Assembly (NCBI GenBank): GCA_030424665.1
Contig: JAUHWN010000012.1
Location: 1 to 51,242 of the forward strand
Length of the DNA: 51,242 nt
Source: Bdellovibrionia bacterium
Lineage (GTDB): Bacteria > Bdellovibrionota > Bdellovibrionia > Bdellovibrionales > JAGQZY01
Direction: 5' to 3'
Numbering within the stretch: the stretch's first letter is position 1; each line of letters begins with the position of its first letter. Positions 34,870 to 43,827 of this stretch are shown in pieces. The notes under the pieces were generated by a model, which was given only the letters and a program-made list of their open reading frames with translations, did no database searches and was not told the origin of the DNA. Position numbers and translations under genes: made by a program.

Positions 34870-36021
34870 ATGAGGTTCGTGCATTTATTCATTTTCATTT
34901 CATTGTCTCTTGCACTGAGTGCATGTGGGGGTGGTCATAATGAAAACGGCACGCCAATCCTTGAAGAAGATTTTGTAGAGTACTCGAATTTCGATATGAA
35001 TTTTCACCCACTCACTAAAACGATTTGTGATCCCTTTACCGAGCAAGAATCAGAATCTTTTCACCGGGGTATACGCGCGAGCCTATATTCTGCACCGAGT
35101 GGAAGTAACTTTTCTTCAGTTCAGGACTATATTGATCTGGGAGATAAGCAGGAGCAAACTCTCTTTCTGAGTCAAATGAATGTACCGACTCGAAGATTTG
35201 AAAAGGGCTTTATAAATGCCTTCGGCGAGGCCATTCTCGATGATGGCGGAGAAGTATTGATAGAAGATTTCGCCCTTGATATGCGAACCATTTTTAAATT
35301 GGGAAAAGATCAAGCTCCTGGACGCTATGAGATTTCTGTACTCGCCGATGATGGCGTCGTATGGGAATTTCGTGATGAGGATGGAAAGTATAAAGAGTTA
35401 ATTAATGAAGATGGCATACATATGACTCGAATGGGTTGTTCTTCTGTTGCCCTCGATCTCAACGAAAACTCTGAAGTTCCCATGCGAATCAAGTATTACC
35501 AGGGCCCAAGGCACCATATCGCTTTAGTTGCAATGATGCGAAAACTCGATGACGGAGAAGAGCCAGGTGGCGATAAGCAGTGTGGAAAGCAGGGTAACAA
35601 AATGTTTTTTGATTACACTCAAGGGTCCGCACCTAAAAAAGCATACACCGATCTTATGGAGCGGGGGTGGAAGGTCATTCCTGCAGAAAATTTTAATTTA
35701 CCTTTGGTTTTTTCTTACAACCCTTGTACCCAGGGTGATCGTCCAGACATTTATGATGTTGCAGAAAAGATCGACGAAAACGGTGACGTCACAGTTTCTT
35801 GGAAGACTAAAGCAAAATCGAGTTCACAGTTGCTCGTAAATAATCTCGAAAATAACGATCAACACCTCGTTGAATCAGATAATGTTTTAAGATTTGAACA
35901 TGAAATAAAGATTAAAGCACCGGGTTTAGACGCTAAAGAGACCAGTCTAGAGGTGAAGCCGGTGTCGATGAGCCACAATCTGGGGAGAGAAGTAGGTCCC
36001 AGCGTTTACCTTAACGATTAA
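34870..36021 (+). CDS. Lipoprotein with PA14-like domain
   Basis: A 383-residue lipoprotein (LSAC, Cys19). Residues about 85-215 resemble a PA14/GLEYA-type carbohydrate-binding sandwich: IFKLGKDQAPGRYEISVLADDG followed by PMRIKYYQGPRHHIALVAM, matching the G-x-Y-x-F...DDG and pI-x-YyqG elements. The C-terminal part (about 265-383) contains VTVSWKTKAKSSSQLLVNN, typical of an Fn3-like or purple-phosphatase N-terminal domain. It may bind sugar at the cell surface. GGGAG precedes the ATG, and a strong terminator follows. The domain calls are inference. Confidence 0.78.
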   Translation: MRFVHLFIFISLSLALSACGGGHNENGTPILEEDFVEYSNFDMNFHPLTKTICDPFTEQESESFHRGIRASLYSAPSGSNFSSVQDYIDLGDKQEQTLFLSQMNVPTRRFEKGFINAFGEAILDDGGEVLIEDFALDMRTIFKLGKDQAPGRYEISVLADDGVVWEFRDEDGKYKELINEDGIHMTRMGCSSVALDLNENSEVPMRIKYYQGPRHHIALVAMMRKLDDGEEPGGDKQCGKQGNKMFFDYTQGSAPKKAYTDLMERGWKVIPAENFNLPLVFSYNPCTQGDRPDIYDVAEKIDENGDVTVSWKTKAKSSSQLLVNNLENNDQHLVESDNVLRFEHEIKIKAPGLDAKETSLEVKPVSMSHNLGREVGPSVYLND

Positions 36022-36061
36022 TTTGCTCACTACTCGCCAATGCGAGATATCCTCACCATCC

Positions 36062-36088
36062 CCCCCTGGATTTTCCAGGGGGTTTTTT
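36062..36088 (+). terminator. Rho-independent terminator of the PA14-like lipoprotein gene
   Basis: Nine-bp GC-rich stem CCCCCTGGA / TCCAGGGGG with a three-base TTT loop and a six-T tail. Confidence 0.93.
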
Positions 36089-36176
36089 ATTCTCTGCGTA
36101 ATTTACTTTTATTTTAGCTCTGATCGTTCTTTTTCTCCTTCATAATTGATAGTCTACAGCCAAAGGAATTTTTCAA

Positions 36177-38384
36177 TTGGCTAAAGAAAACGAAAATGCG
36201 CAAGAGGGAAAATTTGGAACCTTTAAAGGGGTTTTCGTTCCCAGCATTCTAACCATATTCGGTGTGATCATGTATCTCAGAACGGGTTGGGTTCTGGGAA
36301 ATGTGGGACTCTTTCAGACCATTCTGATTGTTGTTATGTCGAGCACAATTACCCTTTTGACGGGGCTGTCTATTGCAGCGAGTGCGACCAATATGAAAGT
36401 AAAGGCAGGCGGCACCTATTATATGCTTTCTCGCTCTTTCGGTCTCGAGACGGGAGCGGCGATTGGTGTTCCTCTTTATTTTGCCCAAGCACTCGGTGTT
36501 TCTTTTTATTTGGCAGGTTTCGCCGAATCGGTTCGCTTTTATTTTCCAGAAATTCCTATGCAGGTCATCGGTGTGGTGACGTTGTTGTTTCTCGCATTCA
36601 TTGCCTTCAAGTCAGCTGACTTGGCCCTTCGTGCGCAAATTTTTATTTTCATTACAATTATTGGGTCACTCATTTCATTCTTCTTGGGCGGTGAACCCAA
36701 TGAAGATTGGGTTATGGGTGAAACCGCAATTTCAAAAGTCCCTTTCTGGGCAGTTTTTGCGGTTTTCTTTCCCGCAGTGACTGGGATTGAAGCGGGTGTC
36801 GCCTTGAGTGGAAATCTACGAAATCCGGGACGCTCACTCGCATTGGGAACCATCGCTGCCGTTCTTGTAGGTACCATCGTTTATATCGCGATACCGGTCT
36901 TTCTCGACGCCTATGTACCAGCTGATATTCTCATTAAAGAACCTTTGATTATGACTAATATTGCCGCCGTTGGCTTCTTGATTCCCTTGGGTTTGTGGAT
37001 GGCTTCATTGTCTTCAGGCTTAGGGGCCCTTCTTGGGGGACCGAGAACTTTGCAAGCTCTTGCCAGAGATGGGGTCGTTCCATCTTTTATTGGCAAAGGC
37101 GAGGGGGCTGCCGACGAGCCTCGTCGTGCGACCATTGTGACCTTTGCAATCGCTCTGGTAGGTATTTTACTGGGGGACCTCGATGAAATCGCGAAGATCC
37201 TCTCGATGTTTTTCTTAACCGCCTACGGTGCGCTCAATTTGGCAGCGGGAATCGAAGGCTTCATTGGTAATCCGAGTTGGCGTCCCAGTATTCGTACGCC
37301 GTGGGTTCTTTCAATTGCCGGTTTTGGTGGCTGTATCGCCTGTATGTTTATGATCGCCCCCGGTGCGACCTTTATGGCGGGACTTCTTTCTATTTTCATT
37401 TATTCAATCATGCGCAAACGAAACCTGAGAGGGCAGTGGTCCGATATTAGGCGTTCACTTTACCAAACTCTCGGAACCCAAATGATATACAAACTGGCCC
37501 AAGGAAAGCCCGATGCGAAATCTTGGCGCCCGCAAATATTGCTCCTGACAGGGTCTCCGAAACAACGTTGGCACTTAGTGGAACTCGCTCACTCACTGGT
37601 ACACGGAGAGGGACTGATTTCTATTATAGTCATCGTTGTCAATCAGGACCTTACCGAAGAGCGCCTCGGTTCTATGGAAGAATCAATGCGCCAGTTTGCA
37701 ACCAAACAGGGTGTTAACTGCTTGGTCGAAATTTATTCTGAAGACGACTTTATTCAATCGGCCAAGTCGATTGTTCGCCATTATGGTATTGGGCCCATGA
37801 GTCCTAATACGGTGATTCTCGGACAGCCTACAGAGAAACCTGTTTCCGATGAACTCCTAAGCCTAATGCTATCAGTTTACCATTCAAAGAAGAATTTACT
37901 ATTGGTTCGCCATTCTAACGAAGGGTTGGCAGCGGCAACCAAGACTGAGCATAAGGGCAAGAGAATTGATGTTTGGCGCAGTGATAAGGACCATAACAGT
38001 TCATTGATGTTGGCCTTGGCCTTTTTGTTAAAAACCTCAACGGAATGGGTGCGTACTAAAATTAGTATTCGTTCGATCGTTGAATCCAAAGAAGAAGAAG
38101 AAGGTGTCGAAAACTTTCTTAAAGAGTTCTTAAAAAAGGCTCGCATGAAAGCTGAGACGGTGATTTACCATAGACCAGATATCGAAGGCCTTGCAACGGG
38201 AGTCAATGCCTATAGTCAAGGTGCTGATCTGGTTCTCGTGGGATTAAAGCGCCCCGACGATATGTCAAAAGAAGCTTATAAAACCTATCTGCAAACAATG
38301 ATCGATAAAACTGCGACGATTCCTCGTTTGCTCTTTGTCCTCGCTGGTGAAGAGATCGATTTTAATGAAATTTTTGAAGAGTAA
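36177..38384 (+). CDS. SLC12-like cation-chloride cotransporter / amino-acid permease
   Basis: Inner-membrane carrier of 735 residues. The N-terminal part is an APC-fold transporter with about 12 helices, starting with GTFKGVFVPSILTIFGVIMYLRTGW, which closely matches the TM1 signature of SLC12 (Na-K-Cl cotransporter) proteins. The C-terminal 270 residues also match the SLC12 C-domain: GPMSPNTVILGQP and QGADLVLVGLKRPDD. It would couple K+, Na+ or Cl- movement, though bacterial SLC12 relatives can carry amino acids. It starts with TTG behind AAGGA at 9 bases. The penicillin-acylase-like gene begins one base after its stop. Confidence 0.92.
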   Translation: MAKENENAQEGKFGTFKGVFVPSILTIFGVIMYLRTGWVLGNVGLFQTILIVVMSSTITLLTGLSIAASATNMKVKAGGTYYMLSRSFGLETGAAIGVPLYFAQALGVSFYLAGFAESVRFYFPEIPMQVIGVVTLLFLAFIAFKSADLALRAQIFIFITIIGSLISFFLGGEPNEDWVMGETAISKVPFWAVFAVFFPAVTGIEAGVALSGNLRNPGRSLALGTIAAVLVGTIVYIAIPVFLDAYVPADILIKEPLIMTNIAAVGFLIPLGLWMASLSSGLGALLGGPRTLQALARDGVVPSFIGKGEGAADEPRRATIVTFAIALVGILLGDLDEIAKILSMFFLTAYGALNLAAGIEGFIGNPSWRPSIRTPWVLSIAGFGGCIACMFMIAPGATFMAGLLSIFIYSIMRKRNLRGQWSDIRRSLYQTLGTQMIYKLAQGKPDAKSWRPQILLLTGSPKQRWHLVELAHSLVHGEGLISIIVIVVNQDLTEERLGSMEESMRQFATKQGVNCLVEIYSEDDFIQSAKSIVRHYGIGPMSPNTVILGQPTEKPVSDELLSLMLSVYHSKKNLLLVRHSNEGLAAATKTEHKGKRIDVWRSDKDHNSSLMLALAFLLKTSTEWVRTKISIRSIVESKEEEEGVENFLKEFLKKARMKAETVIYHRPDIEGLATGVNAYSQGADLVLVGLKRPDDMSKEAYKTYLQTMIDKTATIPRLLFVLAGEEIDFNEIFEE

Positions 38385-38385
38385 G

Positions 38386-40638
38386 ATGAGAGCCTTAATA
38401 TTTGTCATTAAGGTCATTTCACTAGTTTTTCTATTGAGTTCCTGTACTGTTCTTAATAATCGCCCCGTCTTTGTGCAATCGACACACCGACTCGATTTAT
38501 TCCCTACCTCGGGATTGCCCGTTGAAAAACCCATCAGTATTTACTGGAATGATTTTAGAGTTCCATTTATAGAAGCGCAATCCGATCGCGATGCGGCTTT
38601 TGCTTTGGGAATGGTTCAGGCCCATTTACGACTCGGACAAATAGAAATATTTAGAATGGTCTCAGAGGCTCGGTTGTCTGAAATGGCGGGCCCATTCGCT
38701 ACAGATATCGATCGAGCTCTGAGAACCATTAACTTTTCTAAATCGGTCGATGAACAGATTCGAACCATGGATAAAAAAACTAGGGTGTGGATTGAAGCCT
38801 TCGTCGACGGAATTAATGCTTATAAAAGCCGCGATCGAAAGCGCCCCATAGAAATGGAGGTTCTTAACATTCCAGACCGTCCTTGGACGGTAGTGGATGT
38901 ACTTCGCGTAGGTCGTTTAGCTTCAGTGGATATTACCTGGGCTTTTTATCTCAAGTTTTTTCAATTCAAACAAAAAAAAGGCTGGGAGAAGGCCTTCAAA
39001 AGGTACTTAGAGATCGGTAAAAACTCGACTCCCAGCTTTTCTAATGATTCATTGTTGAGTCTTGAAAGCCTCATCATGGGATTTTCGAAGTCCGGTAGTA
39101 ACTCTCTTGCGGTCAGCAAGAAAAGGGCAAAAGGATCTTCGGCCTTCATGGCTAACGACCCCCATTTGGGCATTTTTGCGCCTAATATTTGGCTTCTCGT
39201 TGGGATCAAATCACCGAGCTATCACATGGTCGGCTTGATGTTACCCTGCCTGCCATTTATAGGTGTCGGGAGAAACAGAGACATTGCCTGGGGCGGTACA
39301 AATATGCGCACTATCTCAACCCATCTGTTTGAACTGACTAAAGAGGACTTAAAAGATGTAACAACTAGAAAAGAAAAAATAAAAGTAAGGTGGTGGTTTG
39401 ACGAAGAAATCGAAGTCCGCGACTCTAAATACGGCCCGATTATCTCTGATGTTCCACTGTTCAAAAGCGAGAAACCCATCGCCTTTAATTGGTTGGGACA
39501 CCAGGCCACCCATGAACTGTCAGCGTTTCTTAAGGCCAATCGTTCGAAAAATTTCAAACAATTCAGAAGCTCATTTGAAGAGTATGGGGTGTCAGCTCAA
39601 AATATGCTCTACGCCGATAGCAAAGGTAATATCGGACACGTGTTAGCCTACCGCCAACCCCTCCTAAAGAATAACGACAAGCAGTTGAAGCTTGTTAAAC
39701 CAAGTTCTGAGTTTACGGGGCGTTATCGGAAATCGACAGAGCTTCCCCATGCCTACAACCCCCAATCAGGATTTATAGCTTCGGCCAATAACAAACCAAC
39801 CGAAGATAAAATACCTTTCGCTTATACCTATTCGAACAATGACCGTGTGGAGCGGTTACAAGAATTGATGGATCAGGCGGGACGGGTAGGCCTCAAAGAG
39901 CTAAAAGGCTTTCAGCAAGATGTTTTTAGTAAATCTTCGTTTCGAATTAAAGAAGAGCTCGTTCGGCGAGTCGGAGAAAACATTCAAGTCAGTGATAAGG
40001 CAGCAGGTTTCTGGCAGGCTTTCCGCATGTGGGACGGTCATTATCTGAAAGAAAGTCGAGGGGCCGTTGCATTTGAAATTTTAAGTTTCCATTTGGTCGA
40101 CTCTATTTTACTTGAGAGCTTAGAATCTGAAGAGTTAAAGAATTTCTACAAGGGAAGTGATTATTGGAAACCCATTGTGTTAGAGGAGTTAAAGAAAATC
40201 GAACCTCAATTAGTAAAAGATAAAATAGTTAGTGCATTGGAGTCGGGGGCAGAGCAGTTTAAAAAGTATAAGAGCTGGGGCGAAATGCACAAGCAGATAT
40301 TTCAACACCCTTTAGGCTTTGTACCAGTGGTGGGGGAACGATACCAACTGCAAGAATACGAGACGAGTGGGGGAAACGATACCCTATTGAAAGCGGCCCA
40401 CCGCTTTTCTGAAGAAGAGACCAACGTAACCTATGGAGCTAATGCTCGCCATATCAGTGACATGTCCGATTTAAATGAAAATTATTTTGTTCTACTAGGT
40501 GGCCAGGACGGTTGGTTGAAGAACCCTCATCTCGATGATCAAGTCGATCTTTGGCGCAAAGGTCAGTACATGAGAATCCCTCTGGAAATTGATCGAGTAA
40601 AAAAGGGGTTTAAAGATCATTTACTTCTAAAAAACTAG
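38386..40638 (+). CDS. Penicillin-acylase-family Ntn hydrolase lipoprotein
   Basis: Exported amidohydrolase of 750 residues, self-cleaved in the family into alpha and beta chains. A lipoprotein signal ends LLSSC (Cys20). The alpha part has DFRVPFIEAQSDRDAAFALG. The expected cleavage and nucleophile site is SKSGSNSLAV, with Ser238 as the new N-terminus of the beta chain, then ANDPHLG as in the family. The substrate may be an acyl-homoserine lactone, an N-acyl amino acid or a beta-lactam side chain; it cannot be read. A start at 38365 is also possible. It abuts the SLC12-like gene and its 3' end overlaps the GYF gene by 4 bp. Confidence 0.93.
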   Translation: MRALIFVIKVISLVFLLSSCTVLNNRPVFVQSTHRLDLFPTSGLPVEKPISIYWNDFRVPFIEAQSDRDAAFALGMVQAHLRLGQIEIFRMVSEARLSEMAGPFATDIDRALRTINFSKSVDEQIRTMDKKTRVWIEAFVDGINAYKSRDRKRPIEMEVLNIPDRPWTVVDVLRVGRLASVDITWAFYLKFFQFKQKKGWEKAFKRYLEIGKNSTPSFSNDSLLSLESLIMGFSKSGSNSLAVSKKRAKGSSAFMANDPHLGIFAPNIWLLVGIKSPSYHMVGLMLPCLPFIGVGRNRDIAWGGTNMRTISTHLFELTKEDLKDVTTRKEKIKVRWWFDEEIEVRDSKYGPIISDVPLFKSEKPIAFNWLGHQATHELSAFLKANRSKNFKQFRSSFEEYGVSAQNMLYADSKGNIGHVLAYRQPLLKNNDKQLKLVKPSSEFTGRYRKSTELPHAYNPQSGFIASANNKPTEDKIPFAYTYSNNDRVERLQELMDQAGRVGLKELKGFQQDVFSKSSFRIKEELVRRVGENIQVSDKAAGFWQAFRMWDGHYLKESRGAVAFEILSFHLVDSILLESLESEELKNFYKGSDYWKPIVLEELKKIEPQLVKDKIVSALESGAEQFKKYKSWGEMHKQIFQHPLGFVPVVGERYQLQEYETSGGNDTLLKAAHRFSEEETNVTYGANARHISDMSDLNENYFVLLGGQDGWLKNPHLDDQVDLWRKGQYMRIPLEIDRVKKGFKDHLLLKN

Positions 40639-42128
40639 GCTTGTTTTTGCAAGACGGGCTCAAGAGAGCCCTTGATGTTTAAAGTTACTTTTCCACTGAA
40701 ATTCTTAGTAGGATTACCAAATTGGTCAACGGCGCGAATTTTTACTTTTAAAGTTTCTCCGGCTGAAAGTTCTTCGGGAGTATCGATGACGAGTTGGTGG
40801 ACAGGGCCTGGGAACACTTCTAAATCAAAAGCTTCTGGTAACTCGAGGTCGTGATCGACGGCGAGGATTTTGATATGTTTTATTCCTGCTTCATTAATGG
40901 AAAAGCTCATAGACCCAACACCGCTTTTTAGGACAAGAGCCTCAGGAATTTCAAAAAAATCTTTCGAATCGAGTTTGATCTGTCCTTCAAATTGAATGTC
41001 GATATTGCCGTAATCGTCGTGGGCAAGGAAATTTAGGGTGATAGGTTTTCCTGCTTCGATCTCGCTCGGTCCAAATAAAACGATTTTTGAAGCCCGACCG
41101 GAAGCCACATCAACTTGTTTGGAGTCGCTGAGATCTACTTGGTCATTTCCTGAAAGACTTAATTCGAGTTTCCCTGCAAAATTCGAGTCGATTTCGACTG
41201 AAGCTTCACCGTCTTTGATATCGACTTCTTGGCTAAGCATTTCGTTATTTGAACGGGCAGCAGCGGTAGACTCTTTGGACTCCGTTGGCTCTTCCTGGTT
41301 TTCTAGCTGTACGGGTTCAACAGGAATTCCCACAGCTGTGACTTGTTCAGCGAGGTCTTTTTGCTCCTGCTTTTCTAGGGACGCTAAATTGATTTCTGGT
41401 TGTGTCGATTCACTGACGTCACTTTCAGCTTCAACAGCGCCTACTTGGGTTGTTTCCGCAACGATTTCGTTGGCATCATCAAGTTCTTCTTTTTTGGCGA
41501 TTGGGGCAGGGGCTTCTGGAGGTGCAGTTCTGCGCGCCGACTCTTCGAATTGAATACTTGGTTGGGTGTCTTCATCATTGAACTCTTGCTCGTACTGTTC
41601 GTTGATATCTGGAGTTTCGACATTTGCCTGAGCCTGCTGCTCTTCGATTTGCGTCAAAACAACCTTTCCCTGTTCGAGTTGGTCCTCACTTGGAGGAGCG
41701 ATATCTGCTAAGTTAATTTTTTGTCGTTGATTTAACTCTTCGCTTTCGTCTGTTGGCATCGAAGAAGGGTCAGGAAGGTTGGCCTCTTCCTTAGCTTTGA
41801 TTTCGTCTTCGCTTTCCATGACGACACTTGTATCGATTCCATTTTCATGAACTTGTTGCTGGCTTTCTTCGGGAGTAGTATCTCCATAGGCCTGAGGAAC
41901 GCTTTCGAGAATGTTGTTGTTGGTGACATCGGCTGGCTTAAAGTTAATGCCTTCTGCGACGAGAAATTCGCCGATGGCAACCCAATCTTCTTTTTCTTCT
42001 ACAAACATGTAATCGAGATCGAAAAGTTGATTAGCTTCAATACGATCGACGATCGTTTGAATGTCGAATGGACCTTGCTCTTCACCATTATGGGAAACGT
42101 AGAATACTGATTGTTTACCGGATGCCAT
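40635..42128 (-). CDS. GYF_2-domain protein with acidic linker and Ig-like C-terminal domains
   Basis: A 497-residue protein without signal peptide. Residues 7-58 form a GYF_2 domain (FYVSHNGEEQGPFDIQTI ... EDWVAIGEFL), a fold that binds proline-rich or peptide ligands. Residues 65-320 are a Glu/Gln/Ser/Ala-rich disordered linker. The last 170 residues contain two Ig-like beta-sandwiches of the invasin/filamin kind: GPSEIEAGKPITLNFLAHDDYGN and LSAGETLKVKIRAVDQFGNPTKNF. Such Ig repeats are usually extracellular, so their presence in a protein with no export signal is odd. GGGAGG precedes the ATG. It converges on the acylase gene with a 4-bp overlap. Confidence 0.85.
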   Translation of the reverse strand: MASGKQSVFYVSHNGEEQGPFDIQTIVDRIEANQLFDLDYMFVEEKEDWVAIGEFLVAEGINFKPADVTNNNILESVPQAYGDTTPEESQQQVHENGIDTSVVMESEDEIKAKEEANLPDPSSMPTDESEELNQRQKINLADIAPPSEDQLEQGKVVLTQIEEQQAQANVETPDINEQYEQEFNDEDTQPSIQFEESARRTAPPEAPAPIAKKEELDDANEIVAETTQVGAVEAESDVSESTQPEINLASLEKQEQKDLAEQVTAVGIPVEPVQLENQEEPTESKESTAAARSNNEMLSQEVDIKDGEASVEIDSNFAGKLELSLSGNDQVDLSDSKQVDVASGRASKIVLFGPSEIEAGKPITLNFLAHDDYGNIDIQFEGQIKLDSKDFFEIPEALVLKSGVGSMSFSINEAGIKHIKILAVDHDLELPEAFDLEVFPGPVHQLVIDTPEELSAGETLKVKIRAVDQFGNPTKNFSGKVTLNIKGSLEPVLQKQA

Positions 42129-42216
42129 GAAAAATCCTCCCTAAGATTTATCGGTCCGGAAGGATGAATAGTATATGGACCTTTGCCTAAGCTATGGTCC
42201 CTTAGGTGTAAAATAC

Positions 42217-42244
42217 GAAAAAAGCCCTGCTCGGGAGCAGGGCT
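42217..42244 (-). terminator. Rho-independent terminator of the LuxR-type gene
   Basis: On the minus strand, a stem AGCCCTGCTC / GAGCAGGGCT closes on a very tight loop and is followed by a T-run (the A-run at 42217-42222 on the + strand). It lies 10 bp after the LuxR-type stop codon. Confidence 0.9.
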
Positions 42245-42253
42245 AAAATCGGG

Positions 42254-42688
42254 TTATGACGCATTAGCTTTATTGATTGGATTTATTCCTGCGGGTATCG
42301 CATTTATTTGATCTTGGTTTTCAGCCTCTCCTCCTGAGGTACTGCTGCCTCCAGCTTGCTCACTTCCACCTTGGTATTGGTTTTGGTTGAGGAAGCCAGA
42401 TTGTTGGCCGTAAAGGGCTCCATTGCGCTGTAGGACTTGTTGGTCTCTAGTGGGAACTGGTTGGGCTGCGTCTACAAAGCCCATGTGAGGAAGGCTCCAT
42501 ACGATCAGCTGTGTTCTCGAAGTCAGATTCATTTTTTTGTAGATGTTAGTCAGGTGAAACTTGATGGTCTTTTCTGTGACAAAGAGGCGACTGGCCACTT
42601 CTTTGTTTGAAAGCCCTGTAGCAACTAACTCAGCGACTTCTGCTTCTCTTTTAGATAATCCGGTTTTTACAAAAATTTCTCTTATCAT
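42254..42688 (-). CDS. Stand-alone LuxR-type HTH regulator with Q/N/G-rich tail
   Basis: A 144-residue DNA-binding protein. Residues 9-65 are a GerE/LuxR helix-turn-helix (LSKREAEVAELVATGLSNKE then TEKTIKFHLTNIYKKMN). No receiver or ligand domain precedes it: the HTH begins almost at the N-terminus. Residues 70-144 are rich in Gln, Asn, Gly and Ser and probably disordered. Regulation must come from expression level, partner proteins or the tail. AGGAGG precedes the ATG, and a strong terminator ends the gene before the GYF gene. The 275 bp upstream, shared with the SDR gene, holds both promoters. Confidence 0.9.
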   Translation of the reverse strand: MIREIFVKTGLSKREAEVAELVATGLSNKEVASRLFVTEKTIKFHLTNIYKKMNLTSRTQLIVWSLPHMGFVDAAQPVPTRDQQVLQRNGALYGQQSGFLNQNQYQGGSEQAGGSSTSGGEAENQDQINAIPAGINPINKANAS

Positions 42689-42963
42689 TTTGTGCCCTCC
42701 TAGCTCAAAAAGCTGTTTGTTTTTTTAGCGGGCTTCATCGCCCTTCGGAGAACAAGACTCAACAAAGGCCGGGGATGGTTAAAAAAAAATGAGTCAGAGC
42801 GGCATAAAGTCGGGGGAAAGTCCGTAAGTGACTGAGACCATTGGCCAATCCAGACCCAAAAAATTTCCTTATGGGACCCCCAAAAATCAAGAAATCCGAC
42901 TGCGATGCCTCTAGACCGAGGGCCCGGTGGCAGCTAATCTTGCACTAGTAATTGAGGTGAATA

Positions 42964-43827
42964 ATGAAAAAAGCGGTTTTGATAACAGGGGCATCGACCG
43001 GAATCGGATTAGCGAGTGCCATTGAATTAAGTAAAACTCTTAAGGTCTTTGCGGGTGTACGCAAAACTGAAGACGAAAGAAAGATTCAGGATTTTAAAAA
43101 TCCAAATCTTGTTCCCATCCGCATTGATGTCGCTGACCCGGCATCTATTAGTTCTGCGGTTCGCGAAATTCAAAATCAATTATCGGGGGAACCTCTCTGG
43201 GGACTGATTAACAACGCTGGTGTTGCCATCGGTGGTCCCATTGAAACTTTGCCTATGCAGAGATTTCGTGAACAGTTTGAAGTTAATGTTTTTGGATTGA
43301 TTGCTACGACCCAGGCCTTTTTGCCACAGATTCGAAAAGCCGAGGGGCGAGTGGTCAATATAAGTTCTATCAGTGGCCTTCTTGCTACACCTTTTCTCGG
43401 CCCCTATTGTGGTTCAAAGTTTGCTGTCGAAGCCATAAGCGATGCTTTACGCAGGGAACTCATGCAGTACAATGTTAAAGTATCTATTGTAGAGCCGGGG
43501 CCTATTCAAACTCCGATTTGGCAAAAGTCTCTAGGCCGCAAAGAAGAATTTTTAGAAGGGGCCAGCGAAGAAGCCCTTGGCGTCTATGGCCCAATGATGG
43601 AGAGTTTTGAAAAAGCCATTGTTGAAACTGAAAAGTCGGCGGTTCCTGTAGAAAAGGTCGTCGAAAAAATTGTACACGCTATTACCAGTGAGCGTCCGAA
43701 GACGAGATATTTAGTAGGACCCTCGAGTCGCTTTGTTTCGGTAATGAAAAAGTGGGCGCCAGATCGTTTTCTAGATAAGATGATGGTGTTAAAAATAAAA
43801 AGTGGTAAACCAGCACGTAGCCTATGA
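42964..43827 (+). CDS. Short-chain dehydrogenase/reductase (SDR)
   Basis: NAD(P)-dependent oxidoreductase of 287 residues. It has the cofactor loop ITGASTGIGLASA, NNAG, the catalytic serine region NISSISG and the YCGSK active site. Length and C-terminal extension resemble retinol-dehydrogenase-like classical SDRs; the substrate is unknown. GAGGTG lies 5-10 bases before the ATG. Its stop overlaps the MltA start (ATGA), so the two are translationally coupled, though no functional link is obvious. Confidence 0.92.
   Translation: MKKAVLITGASTGIGLASAIELSKTLKVFAGVRKTEDERKIQDFKNPNLVPIRIDVADPASISSAVREIQNQLSGEPLWGLINNAGVAIGGPIETLPMQRFREQFEVNVFGLIATTQAFLPQIRKAEGRVVNISSISGLLATPFLGPYCGSKFAVEAISDALRRELMQYNVKVSIVEPGPIQTPIWQKSLGRKEEFLEGASEEALGVYGPMMESFEKAIVETEKSAVPVEKVVEKIVHAITSERPKTRYLVGPSSRFVSVMKKWAPDRFLDKMMVLKIKSGKPARSL

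Noticed and set aside
41038-41553. 171-codon + strand reading frame opposite the GYF gene
   Set aside because: Its Ser-rich composition is the complement of the Glu/Ala/Ser-rich linker; a shadow of the real gene.
42928-42944. Sigma-54-like promoter TGGCA...TTGCA upstream of the SDR gene
   Set aside because: The GG and GC elements are 11 bases apart rather than 10, and the leader would be almost nil. The match is probably chance.
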